DNA of 43,323 nt, taken from NCBI GenBank assembly GCA_018262235.1, contig JAGTRY010000045.1, positions 1-43,323 of the forward strand, written 5' to 3'. Of the stretch, positions 26,345-33,531 are shown piece after piece. The first letter of the stretch is position 1, and every line of letters starts with the position of its first letter. The position numbers and the translations under genes were made by a program. The notes below the pieces were generated by a model. It was not told the DNA's origin. It was given only the letters and a program-made list of their open reading frames with translations, and searched no databases. Source of the DNA: Pseudomonadota bacterium. GTDB taxonomy: Bacteria; Pseudomonadota; Gammaproteobacteria; Burkholderiales; Rhodocyclaceae.

Positions 26345-27198
26345 GGGCGTGGTGCAAAGGCAAGAAAGATACGCGCCAGCTGGGCGAGCAGTTCGGGCTG
26401 GTCGCCCCAGATGGTGTGACTGCTGTTGCGGACTTCGATCAGTTCGGCAAACGGAAAAGTATCTTTGAGGCGTTGTGCGTTCTCCGGGCTCAGCACATGT
26501 GAGCGTTCGCCGCGCAGGATCAGCACCGGGCAACGCGTGGCACGCACTTCGTCCCACTGGTCGACGCGCAGGCCATCGAAGGTCTGCAGGATCGCCGACA
26601 GATCATAACGCCATTCCCATTGGCCGTCGGCGAGCTGGTGGAAGTCACCTCGCTCGGTGACGGCATGCATCATCTCGGACAAGCCGCTGCGCTGTGGCAG
26701 GGCACGCGCATAGGCACGTGCTTCCTCGAAGGTCGCGAAACGACGCGGGCGTGACTTGTGCAGCGGCACATAGCGGTCGATGGAGGCTTGCGTGATGGTG
26801 CAACTGGGGTCGGAGAGCAGCAGGCCCCGAACCTGTTGCGGTGCTGCAGCTGCCACGGCGATCGCGACCTGGGTACCGAGCGAGCTGCCGGCCAGCACAT
26901 AGTGTTCAATGCCAAGTGCCTTGGCGAAGGCGATCACGTCATCGCGGTAATCGCGGATCGCGTAGCCCTCGGCCGGGCGGTCCGATTCGCCATGGCCGCG
27001 CAGGTTGAGCGCGATCACGCGGTAGCGGTCGAGCAGGGCGCTGGCCAGATGGCTCCAGGCCCAGGCGTGCATCGAGGTGCCATGCAGGCAGATCAGTACT
27101 TCCTTACCTTCGCCCCATTCCAGGTATTCCAGGCGCAGACCACGAACCTCGGCGAAGGCAATGCGGGGCTCGGCAAAAGAGTGGGTGGGGGATGGCAT
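26341..27198 (-). CDS. Alpha/beta hydrolase
   Basis: The protein is 285 residues. Alpha/beta-hydrolase landmarks are HGTSMHAWAW (oxyanion loop), nucleophile elbow GSSLGTQ (about Ser115), an acid in the ILRGERSHVLSPE region and the C-terminal catalytic His in NSSHTIWGDQPE. It is clearly related to the second hydrolase of the operon (28905-29756): both share HGTSLH/HGTSMH, GSSLG, RPR-F-F-EA and the ending SHTIWGD or GHSIWGD, so they arose by duplication. Substrate unknown; context suggests hydrolysis of an ester, thioester or lactone in the catabolic pathway served by the Tct transporter. Confidence 0.85.
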   Translation of the reverse strand: MPSPTHSFAEPRIAFAEVRGLRLEYLEWGEGKEVLICLHGTSMHAWAWSHLASALLDRYRVIALNLRGHGESDRPAEGYAIRDYRDDVIAFAKALGIEHYVLAGSSLGTQVAIAVAAAAPQQVRGLLLSDPSCTITQASIDRYVPLHKSRPRRFATFEEARAYARALPQRSGLSEMMHAVTERGDFHQLADGQWEWRYDLSAILQTFDGLRVDQWDEVRATRCPVLILRGERSHVLSPENAQRLKDTFPFAELIEVRNSSHTIWGDQPELLAQLARIFLAFAPRP

Positions 27199-27201
27199 GG
27201 T

Positions 27202-27621
27202 TCAGGCTCCGTCGGGCAGATTGTCGTAGGCCAGCGCGGTGACTTCAACTTCCAGCAGGTAGGCCGGATTGAACAGACCGGCGACGATGAGGCCGACCGA
27301 AGCCGGGTTGGCTGCAGGGGCCGCCGCTTCCAGGATGCGCCGCTTGATCGCCGAGTAGGCCGGCACATGCTGGCGATCGGTGAGGTAGCTGCGGATCTGC
27401 ACGATATGCGCAGCGTTCATGCCCGCATCATCGAGAACGGCAAGGATGCGCGCCCACACCAGTTCGGCCTGTTCTGAAAAATCGGCGGGAATGCTGCCGT
27501 CCGGGCGTGCAGGTGTCTGGCCGGAGAGAAACAGCCAGCGTGCCGGAGGCGTGGCTTCGAGGCCTTGTGCGTAAGGGCCGAGTGGGGCCTGGACGCTGGC
27601 GGGATTGCGTTCCGTGATCAT
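27202..27621 (-). CDS. RidA/YjgF/YER057c-family protein
   Basis: The protein is 139 residues from ATG 27621 (MITERNPASVQAPLGPYAQGLE). RidA features are APLGPYAQG, WLFLSGQTPARPDG, NMNAAHIVQIRSYLTDRQ-like central region (AGMNAAHIVQIRSYL) and the end VGLIVAGLFNPAYLLEVEVTALA. RidA hydrolyses reactive enamines and imines such as 2-aminoacrylate made by PLP lyases. The conserved Arg before CVEV in archetypal RidA is not obvious here (PASVGLIV), pointing to one of the other Rid subfamilies. It sits four bases before the hydrolase and just after a PLP C-S lyase gene, the expected producer of its substrate. Confidence 0.85.
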   Translation of the reverse strand: MITERNPASVQAPLGPYAQGLEATPPARWLFLSGQTPARPDGSIPADFSEQAELVWARILAVLDDAGMNAAHIVQIRSYLTDRQHVPAYSAIKRRILEAAAPAANPASVGLIVAGLFNPAYLLEVEVTALAYDNLPDGA

Positions 27622-27628
27622 CGTGATG

Positions 27629-28849
27629 TCATCCGAATGTTTGTGTGAAAGCCTGCTGCAGATCAGCGCGCAGATCGTCGGGATTTTCGAGGCCGATGGA
27701 GAGGCGCACGAGGCTGGCCGGGCCTTCCTCGGGTATGGGGGCCGAGGCAGGCGGATAGACGCGGACCAGGCTCTCGTAACCGCCCCAGCTGGCACCGACA
27801 GCGAAGTAGCGCAAGGCGCTTGCGAAGGCACTGGCCTTGTCCTTGTCGGCGCGCAGCACGAAGGAGAACAGGCCGCTGCTGCCACGGAAGTTGCGCTGCC
27901 AATTGGCATGATGCGGATTACCCGGCAAGGCCGGATGCAGCACGGCATGCACTTGTGGTTGCTGCGCCAGCCATGCAGCCAGCGCCAATGCGCTTTCGCC
28001 TTGCTGGCGCAGACGCACCGGCAGGGTACGCAGGCCGCGCAGTGCGAGGTAGGCTTCGTCGGGCGCCAGACACAGGCCGAAGTTGCGCGCCGTCTGCAGC
28101 AAGCGCGCTGCGTGCGGCCCCTGGGCGAGGACCACGCCGGCCATGGCATCGGAATGCCCGACGATGTACTTGGTGGCCGCATGGATCGAGAAGTCGGCAC
28201 CGAATTCCAGGCTGCGCGCATACAGCGGCGTGGCCCAGGTGTCATCACTGAGCACGGCGATGCCGCGTGCGCGGGCCAGTGCAATGATGGCTTGCAGATC
28301 GGGCACTTCCAGCGTGTTGGACGCCGGGCTCTCGACGTAGAGGGCCCGCGTGTCGGGCTGCAACGCGGCTTCGATGGCTGGCAGCGACAAGCCATCGACG
28401 ATGCTGTGGCGGATGCCGAAGCGGCTGAGCGTTTCGCGGCACAGGCGTTCGGTCGGTGAATACACGCCCGCGGTGACGAGCACGTGCTCGCCGGTGCCGA
28501 GCACACTGGCCAGCGCGACGTGGATCGCGGCGAGGCCGGACGGCGCCAGTACCGCCAGCTCGGCCCCGGAGATCGCGCGCAAGGCATCTTCCAGCGCCCA
28601 GCTGGTCGGCGAGCCGACGCGGCCGTACACGAAAGCGTGGTCTTGCTCGTGGTGGGCGTGCTCGAAGTCGGCCTGCGTCTCGAACAGCACGGTCGACGTG
28701 CGGAACACCGGTGGATTGGGGGTGCCGAACGCTTCGCGCATGCCGTGGTCGGCATGGATCAACGCTGTTTCAGCACTGGCTTCGGCATCCAGTGGGTGAT
28801 GCAGCTGGCGACGGTCGATGAGCAAGGGAGAAAGCCGGGTGGTGGACAT
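27629..28849 (-). CDS. PLP-dependent C-S lyase of the cystathionine beta-lyase (MetC) type
   Basis: The protein is 406 residues of the Cys/Met-metabolism PLP family. The substrate-side residues YGRVGSPTSWALEDAL, the cofactor region LAPSGLAAIHVAL, DDTWATPLY (Asp203 pairs with the PLP nitrogen) and the Schiff-base lysine in HAATKYIVGHSD (Lys227) are all visible. The C-terminus FAVGASWGGYESL with RLSIGLENPDDL is typical of MetC-type beta-lyases, which split S-conjugated cysteines to a thiol plus 2-aminoacrylate/pyruvate and ammonia. Its neighbours (RidA, two hydrolases, Tct transporter) suggest catabolism of an S-substituted amino acid rather than methionine synthesis. Confidence 0.88.
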   Translation of the reverse strand: MSTTRLSPLLIDRRQLHHPLDAEASAETALIHADHGMREAFGTPNPPVFRTSTVLFETQADFEHAHHEQDHAFVYGRVGSPTSWALEDALRAISGAELAVLAPSGLAAIHVALASVLGTGEHVLVTAGVYSPTERLCRETLSRFGIRHSIVDGLSLPAIEAALQPDTRALYVESPASNTLEVPDLQAIIALARARGIAVLSDDTWATPLYARSLEFGADFSIHAATKYIVGHSDAMAGVVLAQGPHAARLLQTARNFGLCLAPDEAYLALRGLRTLPVRLRQQGESALALAAWLAQQPQVHAVLHPALPGNPHHANWQRNFRGSSGLFSFVLRADKDKASAFASALRYFAVGASWGGYESLVRVYPPASAPIPEEGPASLVRLSIGLENPDDLRADLQQAFTQTFG

Positions 28850-28904
28850 GCTGATCCTGGAGAGGTGCGAGGACGCTGCAGGCAGGATGCCTGCAGCATG
28901 CCGC

Positions 28905-29756
28905 TCAGTTTGTCAGGGCAAGCTCTTCGCCTTCGATGAAGTGCTTGAGCGCGGCGGTGGTGGCTATCGGGTTGTCCCCCCAGATCGAGTGGCCGGCGTT
29001 CGGGATGGTGACCAGCTGTGCGTGCTGGAATTCTTTCAACAGACGCGACAGTGTGCTTTCGACCAGCACGTCGCTTTCGGCACCGCGCAGCAGCAGCACG
29101 GGCGCTTCGACGGCGCGCACCTCGGGCCACATATCGCGTGCGGCGACCGACAGGGTTTCGATGGCGACATCGCGGTTGTAGCGCCATTCCAGGCGGCCAT
29201 CAGGGTTCTGGCGCAGATCACCCTTGAGGGTGCTGATGTGCAGTTCGTCACTGAAACGCTTGCGCTGTGGCAGGGTACGCGAGAAGACCAGCGCTTCGTC
29301 GAAGTTGGCGAAGGTGCGCGGACGGCTGATATGGGCCGCGATCATCGCGTCGGAGGCATGTTTGGGCATCTCGAAACTCAGATCGAGGAGGGCCAGCCGT
29401 TCGACCCGGTCTACATGCCTGGCACTGTAAGCCAGGGCCACACGCGAACCGAGCGAGGAGCCCGCGAACGCGACACGTTCCAGCCCCAGGGCATCGATGA
29501 AAAGTGCCAGATCGGTGGCGTAGAAATCTACCGTGTATTGACCGGCCGGTGCGGCTTCGGAGTCGCCATGCCCGCGCTGGTCGAGGCCGTAGATCGTGAA
29601 CTCGTCGGACAGGGCTTGAGCAAGGCGTTCCCACACCTTGCCATGCAGTGAGGTGCCGTGCAGGCCGATCAGTACGCGCGGCCCTGTGCCCCATTTTTCA
29701 AAATGCAGGCGCAATCCGCCGACATCGACGAAACCATCGGAATGTTGTTTGCTCAT
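28905..29756 (-). CDS. Alpha/beta hydrolase (paralogue of 26341-27198)
   Basis: The protein is 283 residues from ATG 29756 (MSKQHSDGFVDVGGLRLHFE). Motifs: HGTSLHGKVW, GLDQRGHGDSEA, nucleophile elbow GSSLGSRVAL (about Ser112), an aspartate in LLRGAESDVL and the catalytic His in NAGHSIWGDNP. Its close likeness to the other hydrolase in the same operon indicates duplication and perhaps stepwise attack on one compound. It lies between tctC and the C-S lyase. Substrate unknown. Confidence 0.85.
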   Translation of the reverse strand: MSKQHSDGFVDVGGLRLHFEKWGTGPRVLIGLHGTSLHGKVWERLAQALSDEFTIYGLDQRGHGDSEAAPAGQYTVDFYATDLALFIDALGLERVAFAGSSLGSRVALAYSARHVDRVERLALLDLSFEMPKHASDAMIAAHISRPRTFANFDEALVFSRTLPQRKRFSDELHISTLKGDLRQNPDGRLEWRYNRDVAIETLSVAARDMWPEVRAVEAPVLLLRGAESDVLVESTLSRLLKEFQHAQLVTIPNAGHSIWGDNPIATTAALKHFIEGEELALTN

Positions 29757-29772
29757 GATGTCTGATCCTGTC

Positions 29773-30753
29773 TTAGTCGATCTGGATGCCGGCTTTACTG
29801 ATGATGCGTTTCCACAGCGCGATTTCCTGCACCTGTGCATTGCGCAGCTCTTCCGGTGTGCCCTTGTTGGGCGTCAGGCCCAGCTCATCGAACTTGCTGG
29901 TGATCTCCGGTGCCGAGATGAAGGAGATGGCTGCCGCATTGAGCTGGCGGATGATCGCTGCTGGCGTATTGGCCGGCGCGAAGAGCGCCATCCAGCTGCC
30001 TGTCGACAGCGGCACACCTTGCTCGGCGAGTGTCGGCAAGTCGGGAAAGGCGCGGCTGCGTTTGGCACCGATGGTGGCGATGACGCGGATCTTGCCGCTT
30101 GCAGACAGCGACTTGAGCGTGGTGGTGTCGGTGAACACGGCCGTGATCTGGCCACCGATCAGATCGGTGACAGCAGGGGCGCCACCTTTGTAGGGAACGT
30201 GCGTGAACTTGATGCCACCTGCAAGTTCCTTCAGCGCCTCTGCGGCGAGATGCCCGCCCGAGCCGTTGCCGCCCGTGCCGTAAGTCAGGTGCTGCCCGGA
30301 CTTGGCGGCTGCGATCAGATCAGGGATGTTCTTGTACGGGGAATCGGCGCGCACGGCGATGCCGATACCTCCCAGGGCAAACTGGCTGATCGGCGCGAAG
30401 TCCTTGATCACGTCGTAGGGCAAATCGGTCTTGTATGCAGGCTGGATGGCATGGGTCGAGGCGATGGCGAGCAGGAGGGTGTAGCCATCAGGCGCTGCCT
30501 TGGCCACCTGATTGCTGCCGATGATGCCACCGGCGCCCAGTTTGTTTTCGACAACGACAGTCTGCTTGAGTGTGCGGCTCAGATGGTCGGCGAACAGGCG
30601 GCCGACCAGATCGACGGAACCACCGGGAGCAAAGGGGACGATCAGGGTGACGGTCTTCTTGGCATAACTGCTTTCCTGCGCAGTGGCCTGGCTTGCGGAC
30701 AGCGCCGCAACCAGCACCAGCAGTGCGTAGCACAGGGCACTGAATGGCTTCAT
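29773..30753 (-). CDS. tctC: TctC/Bug-type solute-binding protein
   Basis: The protein is 326 residues with a signal peptide (cut after about ATAQ, residue 26). Bug-family features are LIVPFAPGGSVDLVGRLFAD, VVENKLGAGGIIGSNQVAKA, PDGYTLLLA, FTHVPYKGGAPAVTDLIGG and the C-terminal helices. It binds a carboxylated ligand in the periplasm and passes it to TctAB. Being first in the operon, with tctB and tctA last, it should be made in excess. The ligand cannot be read from sequence; Bug proteins are very numerous in Betaproteobacteria. Confidence 0.92.
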   Translation of the reverse strand: MKPFSALCYALLVLVAALSASQATAQESSYAKKTVTLIVPFAPGGSVDLVGRLFADHLSRTLKQTVVVENKLGAGGIIGSNQVAKAAPDGYTLLLAIASTHAIQPAYKTDLPYDVIKDFAPISQFALGGIGIAVRADSPYKNIPDLIAAAKSGQHLTYGTGGNGSGGHLAAEALKELAGGIKFTHVPYKGGAPAVTDLIGGQITAVFTDTTTLKSLSASGKIRVIATIGAKRSRAFPDLPTLAEQGVPLSTGSWMALFAPANTPAAIIRQLNAAAISFISAPEITSKFDELGLTPNKGTPEELRNAQVQEIALWKRIISKAGIQID

Positions 30754-30850
30754 CTTCGTTCTCCTGTAGGCCCGCGCGGGGATTACTGCGCGAGTGGCAT
30801 GGCGGGGGCTGCCATGCTGAAACGTTAGTCTTTTGTGAGTGCTTGCGATA

Positions 30851-30873
30851 ATTGCCAGTTCGTATAGGGCAAT
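30851..30873. promoter_or_regulatory. Candidate LysR operator ATTGCC-N11-GGCAAT
   Basis: A perfect six-base inverted repeat with 11-base spacing lies in the 160-base gap between the LysR gene and tctC, about 100 bases upstream of tctC. Size and dyad form fit LysR-type binding sites (T-N11-A). Predicted by eye. Confidence 0.5.
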
Positions 30874-30915
30874 CCGATTTCGCTATCACTTGCCGAGCGG
30901 GCTTGATGCAGTGTC

Positions 30916-32043
30916 CTAATTGAGAGCAGAAGTGTCTGGATGTCCGGTCTGCAGGGCACGTGGGCCAAATGCACTTTGCAACTGTGCATTCAGTCCCGGC
31001 AGTGACACTCTTTCGGCCAGTGGCGCTGTCAGCGGTGCGTCGTCCTGGCTGCGCTGGTTGGCATGGGCTTGCGGGACGGCAGTGTCTTCAGCGCGAGATG
31101 TGATGCTCATTGAATTTTTTTGAGTGGCCTCCGTTGTACATCGGATGACGTATTCCACGGCCGGGCCGAGAAAGCCATCGCCACGCCAGATCAGGGAGTG
31201 TGGGCCAAGGCAGTCGGTCGTCAGTGCCCCCAGATATTTCAGCAGGCCACGTTGCGTGTAATCGCGGGCGATCCGTTCCGTGATGAAACTGTAGCGTTCC
31301 TCATCGCGCAGGTAACCAACCTTGAACTCCAGATTGTTGGTTTCGACCACGTCATGCGGCAGACGTCCACAGGTGGACAGGAACAGTGTGTCGATCTGTT
31401 TGCGCATTGGGCCCGGTGGGGGAAGCACCCAGGAGCGGTCGAGCAGGTCGGCCAGGCGAACGCTCTCTGGATCGACGTTGACATGTGCTCCGGTTACCAG
31501 GACGAAGGCTTCTTCATAAAGGGCCTGCTGGCGGAGGTTGTTTAGACAGTCTTGAGGTAGACCGCGCGCGAAGATGAGGTCATAGGTACCGGTGCGAAGT
31601 CCGTGCAGCAACTGCTCCTGTGCGGCCAGATCGATCGAGATGCGCATGCGGGGAAATGCTTTTTTGACCTGACCCACAATGCTGGGCAGAAGGTCCACCA
31701 TCATGGGCATCAGGGTACCGATGCGTACGGCGGATTGGGCGCCCGAAGCCAGTTCGCCAATATCGTCGTGGGCCGAGTCGATGTCGGCGAGGATGCGTCG
31801 GGCGTGGCGGATCATGGTTTCGCCGTAGATGGTGGCGCGGACGCCCAGATGCGAGCGCTCGAACAATTGCACGCCCAGCGAGTCTTCCAGTTCCGCGAGG
31901 CATTTGGTTGCTGCAGGCTGGGTCAGACAGGCGCGCGTGGCGGCCTGGCGCAGGGATCCGGTTTCGCCTAGGGCATCAAGAAGCAGGATCTGGCGCAGCT
32001 TGAGGCGATAACGAAGCTGTGTGGTGCTGAGTGTGAAGCCCAT
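30916..32043 (-). CDS. LysR-family transcriptional regulator with extended C-terminus
   Basis: About 375 residues from ATG 32043 (MGFTLSTTQLRYRLKLRQI); ATG 32067 would add eight residues. The helix-turn-helix (residues ~12-70) includes LLDALGETGSLRQAATRACLTQPAATKCLAELEDSLGVQLF. The effector domain runs VRIGTLMPMMVDLLPSIVG to about residue 290. The last ~75 residues (ITSRAEDTAVPQAHANQRSQDD and onward) go beyond the usual 300-residue size and look disordered. It most likely activates the tctC operon, which begins 160 bases downstream on the same strand, in response to the transported compound or a derivative. Confidence 0.88.
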   Translation of the reverse strand: MGFTLSTTQLRYRLKLRQILLLDALGETGSLRQAATRACLTQPAATKCLAELEDSLGVQLFERSHLGVRATIYGETMIRHARRILADIDSAHDDIGELASGAQSAVRIGTLMPMMVDLLPSIVGQVKKAFPRMRISIDLAAQEQLLHGLRTGTYDLIFARGLPQDCLNNLRQQALYEEAFVLVTGAHVNVDPESVRLADLLDRSWVLPPPGPMRKQIDTLFLSTCGRLPHDVVETNNLEFKVGYLRDEERYSFITERIARDYTQRGLLKYLGALTTDCLGPHSLIWRGDGFLGPAVEYVIRCTTEATQKNSMSITSRAEDTAVPQAHANQRSQDDAPLTAPLAERVSLPGLNAQLQSAFGPRALQTGHPDTSALN

Positions 32044-32148
32044 TTCAGGTTCATCCAGTCTGTGCAATCAGTCGGTTTGAGTGGGTCAACCATTTTGAAC
32101 TACGGCCTGGATGAAGATTATCAGGGACGCCATGCGTCGGCTAACCAA

Positions 32149-32178
32149 TAAGTCCTGATTTGCTTATGACAGGACTTA
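32149..32178. repeat. Inverted repeat TAAGTCCTG / CAGGACTTA
   Basis: A nine-base perfect dyad with a 12-base loop lies between the DUF1847 gene end and the LysR gene start (both minus). It could be a terminator for the former without a clear T run, or an operator for LysR autoregulation about 100 bases upstream of its start. Confidence 0.4.
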
Positions 32179-32198
32179 AGGGAAGTATAGAAACAGGT

Positions 32199-32861
32199 TC
32201 AGAGTTTTTTCAGGTGCTCGGGGTCGAGAATGCGCTTGCTGTAAGTGCCGGAGGTATAGAGCGCCACAGCGGGGTTGTGGCCGGTGAGGCGGTCCTTGGT
32301 GATCAAGGTTGTCACCAGGGCTTCGGAGTGCTTGATGAAGAGGGCGTCGTGGCCGACACAAAGCCCCATGATTACATTGAGCTGGGTTTTCTCCTGATTC
32401 AGGAGCCGGGCTTGAAGAACCGGATTGCAGCAGGCTTCAAAGGCCCCGCACTGGATTTTCAAGCTGTCCGGGATGCCGATATCCGTCTTGTCGACCGAGC
32501 CGACCTTGCACAGCACCGTATGGGGTTCCAGTCCTGCCGTACGTAGTACCTTGCAGAAAATCCGGGTTTCTTCAATGAGCCCGAGACATGTCGCGATGCC
32601 GATCCGGAAGGCGTCAATGCGTCTGGCGAACGCCACGATCTCTTCAACCCGTGATAGCTGGCAGTAATACAGCCCTTCCACTTCGGCGGCGGCTTTGGCG
32701 ACCTTGGCGTCTTGCGCATCACCGCGATATGTCGCGATGGCTTCCTGCACTTGCGCTTCATCCGTCGTTTCCGTCAGACAGAATCGGGGATATTTCCTGT
32801 CTTGCCGATAGTAGTGAAATTGTCCGCATTCGGAACAGGACAGGTTTTCGATTTTCGCCAT
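32199..32861 (-). CDS. DUF1847 cysteine-rich protein
   Basis: The protein is 220 residues. It starts with a metal-binding-looking motif CSECGQFHYYRQ...RFC and has many further cysteines (LYYCQLS, CLGLIEETRIFCKVL, LCKVG, IQCGAFEACCNP, GLCVGHDALF). These match what I recall of DUF1847, a family of unknown function thought to bind a metal or iron-sulfur cluster. It ends a minus-strand unit after the cysteine dioxygenase-like gene with a 70-base gap. Function is unknown; a redox or sulfur role is suggested only by content and neighbours. Confidence 0.8.
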   Translation of the reverse strand: MAKIENLSCSECGQFHYYRQDRKYPRFCLTETTDEAQVQEAIATYRGDAQDAKVAKAAAEVEGLYYCQLSRVEEIVAFARRIDAFRIGIATCLGLIEETRIFCKVLRTAGLEPHTVLCKVGSVDKTDIGIPDSLKIQCGAFEACCNPVLQARLLNQEKTQLNVIMGLCVGHDALFIKHSEALVTTLITKDRLTGHNPAVALYTSGTYSKRILDPEHLKKL

Positions 32862-32931
32862 TTCAAGGAGCCTGCCTGTCTGTTTGTTTTAAAACCGGTG
32901 CTTGGGCTGCGCGCAAGCCTTCGTACAGCAG

Positions 32932-33531
32932 TCAGACGCGCGGGAACCCGCTGAAAACCGGGAGTTTGCTGAACGTACCTGTGGTGGCATCGAACCAGCG
33001 GCGTTCGCTGAGGTGAGGCAGGCCCCGCCCGTATAGGTGCAGGTGCAAGGCAGGCTCGGTGCCGGTGACTTCGATGGCGTGGATGTCTTCGGGGTGAAGC
33101 GCGATGCTGTCGCCTGCACCGATCAGGACACGCTCACGGATCTCAAGCCGGGCGATACCAGGCTGGCTGGCGTCATCAAGGCGACGGTAGAACGTATTTT
33201 CTTCCTGCCCGCGCACGCCAGCGATGACTGCCCAGGTCGTGTGGTCGTGAGGCGCCTGGGCATGACCGGGCAGCATTGCTACGGCATACAGGCCGAAACG
33301 CCCATCGGCATCCTCATTGAGCTCATAGGCTTGCCAGCGTTGCCCGGCAGGGATCGGGAAATGTGCGGACTGCCATAGTCCGGCCTGTGCTGCGAGGGTG
33401 CGCAGGCGCTGGCAGACGAGATCAAGCGTGGCGCGGGAGGGTTCGCCGGACGTGATGAGTTGGCGGATACCCTCAAGTGCCGTATGGACCTCCGTGCGGC
33501 GGCGTGCGGCGCTTTGCTGCGGATCATTCAT
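32932..33531 (-). CDS. Cysteine dioxygenase-like cupin
   Basis: The protein is 199 residues from ATG 33531, which overlaps the preceding rhodanese stop by eight bases. Cupin iron ligands form the three-His pattern of thiol dioxygenases: His95 and His97 in APHDHTTWAV and His151 in HPEDIHAIEV. Other conserved parts are YAVAMLPGHAQ, GVRGQEENTFYRR, ALHLHLYGRGL and SERRWFD. The family oxidises cysteine or 3-mercaptopropionate to the sulfinate. Co-transcription with a four-domain rhodanese suggests linked handling of cysteine sulfur. Which thiol is used cannot be decided from sequence by eye. Confidence 0.85.
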   Translation of the reverse strand: MNDPQQSAARRRTEVHTALEGIRQLITSGEPSRATLDLVCQRLRTLAAQAGLWQSAHFPIPAGQRWQAYELNEDADGRFGLYAVAMLPGHAQAPHDHTTWAVIAGVRGQEENTFYRRLDDASQPGIARLEIRERVLIGAGDSIALHPEDIHAIEVTGTEPALHLHLYGRGLPHLSERRWFDATTGTFSKLPVFSGFPRV

